Assembly: GCA_050049775.1 (NCBI GenBank)
Contig: JASFVP010000009.1
Location: 1 to 64,000, forward strand
Direction: 5' to 3'
DNA length: 64,000 bases
From: JABDQZ01 sp050049775
GTDB lineage: Bacteria; Pseudomonadota; Gammaproteobacteria; Chromatiales; Chromatiaceae
Part shown: positions 1 through 7,510 of the stretch, piece by piece
How the letters are laid out: each line of letters opens with the position of its first letter
How positions within the stretch are numbered: position 1 is the stretch's first letter
Program-made: the position numbers and the translations under genes
Notes under the pieces: generated by a model
Seen by the model: only the letters and a program-made list of their open reading frames with translations
Told to the model about the DNA's origin: nothing
Database searches by the model: none

Positions 1-39
1 GTGAGGGTAGCCGCAGGCTGGGCTGGCGGAGGGAGCGCC

Positions 40-357
40 TTTGGTTACTTTGTGCGCAAACAAAGTAACAAAAAATAGGTTACTGAAGTAGCAAGAACCT
101 TAGTGGTTTCATGAATAATCCCCGGCGTATAAATTAACTTGGTAAATTTTCTCTTGTTCTTTTGCCGGCAAAAGAACCAAAACCGTCTTCCCCCTGTTTT
201 GGCTTCACGCTGTTCAGCGCCTGCGCCACTTGTCAGTCAGGCGAACGAAAAGAACTCGCGATTTTCAATCGCTCAGACAGCTTTTTTTTTACTCACCTGC
301 CTTCCGGCGTGACGCATCAAAACAGAAGGGAAGCTGAGGTGGTCAATTCACCACCCG
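40..357. repeat. Dispersed intergenic repeat, copy 1
   Basis: About 320 bases closely resemble bases 1464-1779 in the same orientation. The shared core begins at the poly-pyrimidine stretch near 145, continues through TTTTGCCGGCAAAAGAACC and runs to the CACCACC near 350, with scattered substitutions. The left end carries a perfect 10-base stem (44-53 with 60-69, arms GTTACTTTGT and ACAAAGTAAC). It can be translated in places, but the frames differ in quality between copies and no start has a ribosome binding site, so I read it as a non-coding dispersed repeat. It encodes no transposase. Confidence 0.75.
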
Positions 358-402
358 CCTCAAACTCTCAATCCAGAGAAAATACCAACATCCCAAAAAT
401 TA

Positions 403-437
403 AAAAAGGGCCAAAGTAATTTACTTTGGCCCTTTTT
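403..437 (-). terminator. Strong bidirectional terminator hairpin
   Basis: A 17-base perfect stem (403-419 with 421-437) has A-run and T-run flanks on both sides, giving a U tail in either direction. It starts 14 bases past the stop codon of the small leftward gene at 451-603 and is best read as its rho-independent terminator. Confidence 0.85.
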
Positions 438-450
438 GGGAATCGGACAA

Positions 451-603
451 TTACTCCCGTTCGTCGTCATCTTCCTTGTCATCACCCCTGTACTCATCGT
501 TGTTTGGATTAAGCTGATTTGCGTGATTATCCAAACTATCCCAATACGATTCATTATTTGGATTCATGCTATCACTACGATCATCATTCGGTGTTCTTCC
601 CAT
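451..603 (-). CDS. Small acidic NPNN-repeat protein (50 aa)
   Basis: A 50-residue hydrophilic protein with two copies of a short unit, DSMNPNNESYW and NQLNPNNDEYRG, followed by a very acidic tail (DDKEDDDERE). I chose the internal ATG because a GAGGG ribosome binding site lies about 9 bases upstream; an in-frame start 14 codons further up has none. A strong terminator follows the stop, so the gene looks like a complete independent transcription unit. Short proteins with similar NPNN units occur in marine and other gammaproteobacteria, as far as I recall, with no known function. There is no signal peptide or membrane segment. Confidence 0.65.
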   Translation of the reverse strand: MGRTPNDDRSDSMNPNNESYWDSLDNHANQLNPNNDEYRGDDKEDDDERE

Positions 604-789
604 GTTATTTTCCCTCTTAATTGATAGATCAACTTCAGGATTCATCCATGACAGTTACTTGTAATTTCCATTTACAACACAGAATGCTACATGCGCGAAA
701 CTTAACCCAAGCTGAACAAAAGGCCAGAATATTTTCAGACCTAATAGAAAAGGGGGCTGACTCCATTTAATTGAAAATATCTTTTATGT

Positions 790-1455
790 TTAATCCCACC
801 AGAAGTACCATGAGTTGCCGTTGAGAAGAGTTCCCGCAAGATTGGCGACACTTTCCACGCCCTGGTAAACGATGTCGCCGCAATACAGAAACTGTTCCCA
901 CGCCAATGACATCGCGGCTTTTTCATCGCCCGGTGGCCTGGGCACCCATGCTTCGAATACATCGTGTGAGACGCTTACAATTTCTGCGCCATACTGCTTG
1001 AACCAGTGCTTCCATACGGCACAGTGGACTTCAGTATCCGGGCAATCGTTCCAACCGCCATATTTGAAATATGCCGGAATTTGCCACGAGGAATCCACAT
1101 CCAACTTCGCGAGTAAAACATTTTCCCCTAGTTCTCCGCTCAACAGGTCTCGATGCATTAAGATGGAATGCTTGTAGAGCTGTCCAGACCAGACACCCTC
1201 AATGGACAGAAAATCCTCCCCATGCTGATCGTATTCCTCAATCAATGCCTTTTTACGCTGTTGAAACCATTCTGACGCATCAATTGATGAAGAAAGTTTG
1301 ATCATGTCTGACACACTCTGTGTCGAGGACTTAATTTGTTCCTGCAGTATCTCTTCCTCGTCCGGATCACCACAGATGACTACACGACTATTCTTCCCGA
1401 CAGAGTTAAGTGCTGCCTTCAGGGCGGATTCTGCATCACTGTTAATAAACTCCAT
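790..1455 (-). CDS. DUF4253 domain protein
   Basis: 221 residues. The C-terminal half (about 120-210) matches the DUF4253 pattern: FKYGGWNDCP, a tryptophan-rich helix (AVWKHWFKQYGAEIVSVSHD), then PRPPGDEKAAMSLAWEQ and the YCGDIVYQG ending. The N-terminal 60 residues are less conserved and include a DPDEEE acidic patch. The start is supported by AGGAGGG just upstream. DUF4253 has no established biochemical role; members are often scattered in accessory DNA near toxin-immunity or defence genes. The gene sits alone between the two copies of the dispersed repeat, which suggests it was acquired or moved with them. No membrane or secretion signal is visible. Confidence 0.8.
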   Translation of the reverse strand: MEFINSDAESALKAALNSVGKNSRVVICGDPDEEEILQEQIKSSTQSVSDMIKLSSSIDASEWFQQRKKALIEEYDQHGEDFLSIEGVWSGQLYKHSILMHRDLLSGELGENVLLAKLDVDSSWQIPAYFKYGGWNDCPDTEVHCAVWKHWFKQYGAEIVSVSHDVFEAWVPRPPGDEKAAMSLAWEQFLYCGDIVYQGVESVANLAGTLLNGNSWYFWWD

Positions 1456-1463
1456 TATCCCTC

Positions 1464-1779
1464 CTTTGGTTATTTATCATGCACAAAGTAACAAAAATAT
1501 TAACTGAAGATTTGCACTCTGCAGTGGTGATATGAATGATCGCCTCTACTGAAAGCAGACTGGTAATTTTTCTCCTGTTCTTTTGCCGGCAAAAGAACCA
1601 AAACCGTCTTCCCCCTGTTTTGGCTTCACGTTGTTCAGCACCTGCGTCACTTGTCAGTCAGGCGAACGAAAAGAACTCGCGATTTTCAATCGCTCAGACA
1701 CCTTTTCGTTTTTCTCGCCTGCCTTCCAGCGCGACGCATCAAAACAGAGGGGAAGCTTGGTGGCCAAGTCACCACCAAT
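1464..1779. repeat. Dispersed intergenic repeat, copy 2
   Basis: Second copy of the repeat seen at 40-357, same orientation, with perhaps 10-15 percent divergence by eye. The terminal hairpin of copy 1 is degraded here (TTGGTTATTTATCATGCACAAAGTAAC). The two copies bracket the DUF4253 gene and the 50-residue repeat protein. The stretch 1780-1887, up to the end of the next gene, shows nothing recognisable. Confidence 0.75.
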
Positions 1780-1887
1780 CTCTGATTTCCTACTTAACGA
1801 AAAAGCCTGTTTTCTAACATATCGAAACCAAAGGGGTCAGAGTAAATTTACGGTAACTTCTTTGGCTAACTCGCCCTAATTTCCTTA

Positions 1888-3684
1888 TTAGATTTTCTTG
1901 CTTAGCAAGAACTCTTCAATATTATTAATATCAATAGCGACATCGGATTTATCTAGAGATTTTATATATTCTTGATACTTTATTTCCGAATATTTAAATG
2001 CTTGGTCTACAGTGTTTATTTGATCTCCCTTTGACGCAAGATAAACAATACCGTTAGTAACAACATCTAAATAATCGTGTAAATTCTTGATTAACACATC
2101 AATATATTTAGGCGTATGACCGGCATGCACGATTAGATTTCTTGCTCGATAGATACGTCTAATTTGCCAATCTACTCGCTTCCAATGTGTTTTTAAAAGT
2201 TTTGATATCTTTCCTGTTGAGCCAAGGGTGGTCGAAAAATAATGAGCACGATTCCGAAGCAAATAAAACTCCCCTAAATCAGAAAATAAAGCATCTTTTG
2301 CCTCTTTATTTTCTTCTAGCAGGAGCAGTTTTAAGAGTTTTTCTCTATCGCCATCTCCTGTGATTGAGGCAGTGTGCTTATTTAGTGACACAACATTCCA
2401 TTTTTTAAAATCCATTGCCAATCGTTTCGTTAGAGTATGCAAATAGCTCAAAGTCAAAAATGGAAGGACCGAGTCAATAATATTATTTATTTTTGCCTTA
2501 TTTCTGGACAGTTTACTGGGAGCAAGAGTCTCAAGACCAACCCACAAATTTAACAGCTGATTTTCAGGTGAGTCGTTTTTTAACGATAAGGAGTGAAGTT
2601 CAGTTGCTCTAAAAAACTTTTCAAAAATGTGCTGTTCATGGAGAGAGAATTCATTTATAAATTTGTTAAGTTTTAATGCTGCATCAGGTGCTCTATTATC
2701 AGAACACATAAGCATTGGATTTTGCGCTGAATTAGTTAGTCTGGGAATATTGGTATCTAAATTAATCAACAGCGACTTTTTCTCCCAAGACGGAATTTCT
2801 TTATGGTGAAATAGGTTAATTAATGTACTTAGTGTTTCTATTCTTCTTTCAGCATCATTCCGCGCTGAAAATACATCCATTTCCTCCAAGTCTTGGACTA
2901 TTAAATATGTTGAACCATCATTGATGAAATATTTTTTATTCTCTGCATGCGTTTTTAACTCACCTTCAAGTTCATCTGTAATTATTATTTCAAATTCTTT
3001 ACATGAGTCTTTTATTTCATGAAAGAACTCGGCAGCTTTAAATATGGCAACATATTTATATACTCCCCCTCTTACCAGATCAAAAAAGTTGTCGATGTTT
3101 GATGCGGATTGAATCTGCTTTTTGCTTGAATGGAAAGCCCATCGGACACTTGGGTATAAATAGCGAGTACTGTATCCAATACCGATCAAAGTTGTTACAT
3201 AATTTCGCGTCAAGGAGCGTATAAGATTTTTTTCATTACCTTTTTTCACAGCTTCCCTGAGCATTTCCTCTGCGCGTTTTTTATATAAAGCAGGATTTAG
3301 TTGGGAATAAATAATCTGCAGAACAATTCTTTTTTCTTGAAGAGAATTATTTTTTAACTCAAGTTTCAAACAAATAGTTTCAACATCTAAATCGAGTAAA
3401 GATTTTGCAATTTCGTCTTTACGAAGACTAAACGTCAGTTCTTCGATTACGTGATTGAGGTTAGATTTATCAATTAGTTCTCCCTCAATATCATTAATAA
3501 GACTTAGCGCTTCTCCACATAAGCTGCTTGAAGTCATAGCAGAAGGTTTGTAGGTATCCAAACTGTAGTCAAATAAAAGTTCCTCAAGAAGTTGAGCAAA
3601 AAAAACAAGTCCTTCTAGATCAGCAGGGTTATCCCAATTTTTTAACGTCCTGTATCTCATCTGTTCTCTTTTATCCAACAACAT
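1888..3684 (-). CDS. Large ApeA/HEPN-like protein
   Basis: 598 residues, markedly richer in A+T than the rest of the window, with Lys, Asn and Ile codons unlike its neighbours. Near the C terminus (residues about 515-520) it has RNLIVH, the R-x4-H motif of HEPN-fold ribonucleases, preceded by a helical block with LWVGLETLAPS at about residue 405, as in ApeA-type HEPN proteins. The N-terminal 400 residues match no family I recognise; the region around 230-330 looks alpha/beta. Two starts are possible: this ATG, or another eight codons in; neither has a strong ribosome binding site. HEPN proteins of this kind act in RNA cleavage and phage defence. A defence role here is inference from the motif and the foreign base composition. 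Confidence 0.7.
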   Translation of the reverse strand: MLLDKREQMRYRTLKNWDNPADLEGLVFFAQLLEELLFDYSLDTYKPSAMTSSSLCGEALSLINDIEGELIDKSNLNHVIEELTFSLRKDEIAKSLLDLDVETICLKLELKNNSLQEKRIVLQIIYSQLNPALYKKRAEEMLREAVKKGNEKNLIRSLTRNYVTTLIGIGYSTRYLYPSVRWAFHSSKKQIQSASNIDNFFDLVRGGVYKYVAIFKAAEFFHEIKDSCKEFEIIITDELEGELKTHAENKKYFINDGSTYLIVQDLEEMDVFSARNDAERRIETLSTLINLFHHKEIPSWEKKSLLINLDTNIPRLTNSAQNPMLMCSDNRAPDAALKLNKFINEFSLHEQHIFEKFFRATELHSLSLKNDSPENQLLNLWVGLETLAPSKLSRNKAKINNIIDSVLPFLTLSYLHTLTKRLAMDFKKWNVVSLNKHTASITGDGDREKLLKLLLLEENKEAKDALFSDLGEFYLLRNRAHYFSTTLGSTGKISKLLKTHWKRVDWQIRRIYRARNLIVHAGHTPKYIDVLIKNLHDYLDVVTNGIVYLASKGDQINTVDQAFKYSEIKYQEYIKSLDKSDVAIDINNIEEFLLSKKI

Positions 3685-3758
3685 CTAGATAGGCACTACG
3701 TTACCTGAGCTAGGCTGCATCTATCTCCGTATTCCACGAATAAAAACCATTCACCAAA

Positions 3759-3850
3759 TTGTCGCCACGACAAACCTGACAATTGCCAAACAGGTAGACA
3801 GACATTGTCGACAATTCGCTACCCTACAATTGTCACATTTACTTGACAAT
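3759..3850 (+). promoter_or_regulatory. Cluster of TTGTCG/CGACAA inverted repeats (putative activator sites)
   Basis: Within 92 bases there are TTGTCG-CCA-CGACAA (3759-3773), GACAATTG (3778-3785), the perfect palindrome ATTGTCGACAAT (3804-3815), ACAATTGTCA (3826-3835) and TTGACAAT (3843-3850). All contain the half-site GACAA or its complement. They lie about 40-130 bases upstream of the sigma-54 -24 element, where enhancer-binding activators bind. Which protein binds is unknown. Confidence 0.6.
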
Positions 3851-3887
3851 CTAATTATCTTACTGTTTTTAAAATAAAAAACAATGC

Positions 3888-3903
3888 TGGCACAGGCTTT
3901 GCT
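3888..3903 (+). promoter_or_regulatory. Sigma-54 promoter (-24/-12)
   Basis: TGGCAC-AGGCT-TTGCT matches the sigma-54 consensus TGGCAC-N5-TTGCW exactly. The predicted start of transcription near 3914 leaves a leader of about 35 bases before the ATG at 3949, with an AGGAGA ribosome binding site. It should drive the four-gene operon to 7475. Confidence 0.8.
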
Positions 3904-3948
3904 CTATGACTTGTGAGTTTATTCAAAACACACAAACAGGAGATATCC

Positions 3949-4497
3949 ATGAGCACTACCCAGCAAACCATCGCCAGAAACATGAGCTGTCTGCGTCCAC
4001 TTGATTCCGACGGCCTGAAGGCACTTGGCGAAAAAGGCAAGGCCAACCCGGACTCGGTTGTTACCCTGAAAGCCAAGACCGTCTGTGAAGGCCAGTTCCG
4101 TATGCAAACTTATGTTCGCAACCTGGAACCGATGCTGATCGACGAGCCGCCGCATCTGCTTGGTGAAGACAATGCGCCGAATCCTTCCGAAGCCGTACTG
4201 GCCAGTCTTGGCGCTTGCCTGGCGGTTGGTGTACACGCCAATGCCACCGCACAGGGCGTTTGCCTGACCAAACTGGAACTGGAACTGGAAGGCGACATCA
4301 ACGTGACTGCGGTCTGGGGTACCGGTGATCTCGACGAAGCCAAGACGCTGGGCTTTTCTGCCGTGCGCGTGAAGATTGCCGCCGAAGGCGATGCACCGCA
4401 GGAACAGATCGACGAAATCATCAGCCATTCCAACGTCTGGTCGCCGGTTGCCAACACGCTGCGCAACAACGTTGCTGTGGAAGTCATGCCGGCCTGA
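3949..4497 (+). CDS. OsmC-like protein
   Basis: 182 residues of the OsmC fold. The central LASLGACLAVG block holds the first redox cysteine (residue 90). The second position, normally a cysteine in a CPV motif, is serine here (WSPVANTL, residue 165), so the classical two-cysteine peroxidase cycle is not possible at that site; C46 and C105 also exist and could substitute. I took the ATG after AGGAGA rather than one 12 codons upstream. First gene after the sigma-54 promoter; its stop codon is 26 bases before the next start. It may detoxify or bind a thiol-reactive intermediate of the operon's pathway; that is inference. Confidence 0.8.
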   Translation: MSTTQQTIARNMSCLRPLDSDGLKALGEKGKANPDSVVTLKAKTVCEGQFRMQTYVRNLEPMLIDEPPHLLGEDNAPNPSEAVLASLGACLAVGVHANATAQGVCLTKLELELEGDINVTAVWGTGDLDEAKTLGFSAVRVKIAAEGDAPQEQIDEIISHSNVWSPVANTLRNNVAVEVMPA

Positions 4498-4523
4498 TGG
4501 CCGCTTTGCCGGAGGACACTATC

Positions 4524-5654
4524 ATGAGTGAAGCTGCCACAATGCTCGATGAACTGATGCCGCTGGATGAATTGCTGGTGGCTACGCAGGAAGTCGTCGA
4601 TCAGGACCTCAAACCATTGACCGTCAGGATCGACCTCGAAGGCTATTACCCGGAAGAAGTGCTGCGCAAGCTCGGACCGCTCGGCGCTTTCCGCCAGCAT
4701 TTGCCGGCGGCCCGCCCGGACGGTGAATACGACATGGGTGCGGCCATCCAGGCCATGGCGACGGTATCGCACGAATGCATGTCCACCGGCTTTACCGTGT
4801 GGTGCCAGGACACGTGCGGCTGGTATCTGCAAAATGCCGAAAACGCTGCCGTGCGTGACATCTGGTTGCCGCAGGTCGCCAGTGGCGAAGTGCTGGCCGG
4901 TACCGGTATGTCCAACACCATGAAAGCATTCGCCGGCATCGAGCCGCTGCGCCTGCAGGGCAAACGCGTTAACGGCGGTTATGTCGTCAACGGTTCACTA
5001 CCATGGGTTTCCAACCTCGGTGAGGAACATGTGTTTGGCACGCTGTTCTCGCTGGAAGGCGCACCCGGCCGTTCCGTCATGGCGCTGGTCGACTGCCAGA
5101 TGGAAGGCTTCAGCCTGCGCGCATCGGCGCACTTTACCGCGCTGGAAGGCACGCGCACCTTTGCCTGTATTTTCGAAAACGTGTTCATCCCGGACGAGAT
5201 GATCATCGATCACGATGGCGCGGCCTTCCTGAACCGTACCCGCGCCGGCATTGTGCTGTTGCAGTTCGGCATGGGCGTGGGCAACATCCAGTCGTGCATC
5301 GACATCAGCCGTGAAGTCGAACCGCTGCTGGGTCACGTCAACCGCTACCTGGAAGATCGCCCCGACGAATTGCAGGAAGAACTCGACGATGCCGTCGAAG
5401 CCGCTCTGGCACTGGCCGAAGATCCGTTTGAAACCTCGGACGAATTCTTCCGCGAGATTCTGCAACTGCGACTGGCGGCGGGTGAACTGGCGATTCGCGC
5501 TTCGCAATCGACGATGATGCACACCGGCGCAAAAGGTTATCTGCGCGCCGCACCGGCGCAGCGCAAATTGCGTGAGTCCTACTTCATCGCAATCGTCACT
5601 CCGGCGATCAAGCACCTGCGCAAGGAGCTCGATGAAATGTCGGAAGCTGCCTGA
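4524..5654 (+). CDS. Acyl-CoA dehydrogenase-fold flavoprotein
   Basis: 376 residues with the acyl-CoA dehydrogenase layout: helical N-terminal domain, beta middle domain (AGTGMSNT and NGSLPWVSN resemble the flavin-binding segment) and helical C-terminal domain ending GAKGYLRAAPAQRKLRES. The stretch where many dehydrogenases have the catalytic YEGT glutamate reads YFIAIVTPAIK, without Glu, so ordinary acyl-CoA alpha-beta dehydrogenation is doubtful; monooxygenases such as DszC and SfnC share this fold and lack that base. I chose the ATG with GGAGG eight bases upstream; an earlier ATG overlaps the previous stop. With a rubredoxin system two genes on, electron transfer to or from rubredoxin is plausible. 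Confidence 0.82.
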   Translation: MSEAATMLDELMPLDELLVATQEVVDQDLKPLTVRIDLEGYYPEEVLRKLGPLGAFRQHLPAARPDGEYDMGAAIQAMATVSHECMSTGFTVWCQDTCGWYLQNAENAAVRDIWLPQVASGEVLAGTGMSNTMKAFAGIEPLRLQGKRVNGGYVVNGSLPWVSNLGEEHVFGTLFSLEGAPGRSVMALVDCQMEGFSLRASAHFTALEGTRTFACIFENVFIPDEMIIDHDGAAFLNRTRAGIVLLQFGMGVGNIQSCIDISREVEPLLGHVNRYLEDRPDELQEELDDAVEAALALAEDPFETSDEFFREILQLRLAAGELAIRASQSTMMHTGAKGYLRAAPAQRKLRESYFIAIVTPAIKHLRKELDEMSEAA

Positions 5655-5663
5655 ACCAACACA

Positions 5664-5683
5664 GCGGGAGCGCAGGCTCCCGC
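5664..5683 (+). other. Intercistronic hairpin
   Basis: GCGGGAGC-GCAG-GCTCCCGC forms a perfect 8-base stem in the 59-base gap between the flavoprotein and the DUF302 gene. There is no U run, so it is more likely an mRNA processing or stabilising element than a terminator. Confidence 0.6.
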
Positions 5684-5713
5684 ACCAACTTTTATGAAGG
5701 AAAACCAGGAACG

Positions 5714-6094
5714 ATGAAAACATTTACCTCATCCCTCAACGCCGAGGACACCGTAGCCAAACTACTGGGCGGCATCGAAGCCGAAAACATGCGTGTGGTG
5801 GCCCACATCAACGGCCAGGCCAACGCCGCCAAGATGGGCAAGACCGTACCGGCCGACCAGATTCTGGAAGTGTTCCGTCCCGATTTCGCCATGCGCGTGT
5901 GGGCGGCTTGCAAACCGGCGGGTTACGACATCCCGTTGCGCATTTACATGTATGAAGACGGCGATGCCGTCATCGTGTCCTGCCGTATGCCGACCGAAGT
6001 GTTCGCGCCTTACGGCAGCGCCGAGCTGGACGCCATTGGCGTCGAACTCGACGGCATTTTCAACAACATCCTGAGTCAGGTAGCGGAGAAATAA
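5714..6094 (+). CDS. DUF302 family protein
   Basis: 126 residues. The order TVAKLLGGIEAENMRVVAHI, then NAAKMG, DQILEVFRPDF, and DIPLRIYMYEDGDAVIVS matches DUF302, a small alpha/beta fold of unknown biochemical role often found beside sulfur, redox and metal genes. CCAGGAAC lies just before the ATG. The last codon ends one base before the ATG of the rubredoxin fusion, so the two are translationally coupled. No signal peptide: it should be cytoplasmic. It could be a small-molecule or cofactor binder for the flavoprotein upstream, which is inference only. Confidence 0.75.
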   Translation: MKTFTSSLNAEDTVAKLLGGIEAENMRVVAHINGQANAAKMGKTVPADQILEVFRPDFAMRVWAACKPAGYDIPLRIYMYEDGDAVIVSCRMPTEVFAPYGSAELDAIGVELDGIFNNILSQVAEK

Positions 6095-6095
6095 C

Positions 6096-7475
6096 ATGAG
6101 CGAAGCTGAGTATCGCCGCTGGGTATGCGATGCATGCGGTTACATTTACAACGAAGCCGATGGCGACCCGGACTCGGGCCTGGCGCCGGGCACGCGTTAT
6201 GAAGACATACCGGATGGCTGGCAGTGCCCGTTGTGCGGACTCAGCAAAAGCGATCTGCGCCTGTTGCCGGAAGCCCCGGTAGCCAGCGCCAAACCGAAAG
6301 CCGCCATTGGCAAAAGCGCTGGCAGCAAGAACCGCGGCAGCGAAGACACCATTGTTATCGTCGGCGCCGGTATCGCCGGCTGGTCGGTGGCCGAAGCCAT
6401 TCGCCAACAGGACGCCGACACGCCGTTGCTGCTGGTCACCGCCTGCCCCGGCATCAGTTATCCGAAGCCGGCTTTGTCAACCGCATTCGCACACGGCAAG
6501 AGCGCCGACGACCTGGCCGAACAGGATGCCGCCAGCAAGGCTGCCGAACTTAATATGGATGTACGCACCGAAACACGCGTCATCAAGATCGACAGCAACA
6601 AGAAACGCCTGACCACCGCCAAGGGCGGTATCCAGTATGGCAAACTCATTCTGGCTTTGGGTGCGCATCAACGTGAACTACCCATCGCCGGTGATGCGGC
6701 CGACAGCGTGTTGCGCGTCAACGACCTCATGGCCTACAAGAAACTGCGTGCCCGCCTCGAAGACGGCGTGCAGCATGTCACCATCCTCGGCGCCGGCCTG
6801 ATCGGCTGCGAGTTCGCCGAAGACCTGACCACCGCCGGTTACCAGGTCAGCGTGGTCGATCCAACCGATTACCCGATCGCCAGCCTGCTGCCGGCCGACA
6901 CAGCGCGCGAACTGCGCATGCGTCTGCAGGAAAAAGGCGTGCAATGGCATTTTCACAGCACCGTCGACAGCATCGAGCACAGCGGCCAGCACCAGCGCGC
7001 GATCCTGTCCAACGGCGAAGCCATCGAAACCGATCTGGTGTTATCCGCTGCCGGCCTGATCGCCAACACCCAACTGGCGGAAAAAGCCGGCCTGGCTGTC
7101 GACAAGGGCATCATGACCGACCGCTATATGCACACCAGTATGGATGACATCTATGCCATCGGCGACTGTGCCGCCGTGGAAGGACAGGTGTTCGCTTACA
7201 TCGAACCGATCCGCCGCCAGGCCGAAACCATTGCCGCCGATTTACGCGGCGAAGACAAAGCCTTTGCGATTCACCCGCCGCTGATCCGTGTCAAAACACC
7301 AAGCATGCCATTGACCATCTGCCCGCCAGCAAACGGCAACGGTGCGGAAGCGACCGTCCAATCCAATGCAGCCGGGCGACTGGATTACCTGAGTGGTGAT
7401 CGTGTTGTGGGGTTTGTGTTGAGTGGCCAGCTGGCAAACAGCGGCGCGAATTTGTATCGGGAGTTGTTTAATTAA
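6096..7475 (+). CDS. Rubredoxin-rubredoxin reductase fusion
   Basis: 459 residues. Residues 1-55 are a rubredoxin with both iron-ligand pairs (CDAC at 11-14, CPLC at 44-47). A linker follows, then an FAD/NAD(P)-dependent reductase of the AlkT/rubredoxin reductase type: GAGIAG near 90 (FAD), GAGLIG near 232 (pyridine nucleotide), and YAIGDCA in the C-terminal FAD segment. It should move electrons from NAD(P)H to its own rubredoxin domain and then to a partner. In alkane and haem-free oxygenase systems such pairs feed a monooxygenase or an oxygen-detoxifying enzyme. Here the only candidate partner in the operon is the acyl-CoA-dehydrogenase-fold protein. Last gene before a strong hairpin. Confidence 0.9.
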   Translation: MSEAEYRRWVCDACGYIYNEADGDPDSGLAPGTRYEDIPDGWQCPLCGLSKSDLRLLPEAPVASAKPKAAIGKSAGSKNRGSEDTIVIVGAGIAGWSVAEAIRQQDADTPLLLVTACPGISYPKPALSTAFAHGKSADDLAEQDAASKAAELNMDVRTETRVIKIDSNKKRLTTAKGGIQYGKLILALGAHQRELPIAGDAADSVLRVNDLMAYKKLRARLEDGVQHVTILGAGLIGCEFAEDLTTAGYQVSVVDPTDYPIASLLPADTARELRMRLQEKGVQWHFHSTVDSIEHSGQHQRAILSNGEAIETDLVLSAAGLIANTQLAEKAGLAVDKGIMTDRYMHTSMDDIYAIGDCAAVEGQVFAYIEPIRRQAETIAADLRGEDKAFAIHPPLIRVKTPSMPLTICPPANGNGAEATVQSNAAGRLDYLSGDRVVGFVLSGQLANSGANLYRELFN

Positions 7476-7479
7476 CTGA

Positions 7480-7505
7480 CAGGGCCGGAAGATATTCCGG
7501 CCTGT
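7480..7505. terminator. Hairpin between convergent genes
   Basis: ACAGG(G)CCGGAA-GATA-TTCCGGCCTGT, an 11-base stem with one bulge, lies between the end of the rubredoxin fusion and the end of the leftward diguanylate cyclase. The T run is weak on both sides. Confidence 0.6.
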
Positions 7506-7510
7506 TCATA

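Noticed and set aside
1583..1879. 98-residue frame in repeat copy 2 (and the similar frame at 162-419)
   Set aside because: The two copies share the encoded start only because the repeat itself is conserved; no ribosome binding site and the frames diverge and end differently.
1888..3684. HEPN-MNT toxin-antitoxin pair
   Set aside because: No nucleotidyltransferase (MNT) gene lies on either side, and the protein is too long for a classical HEPN toxin.
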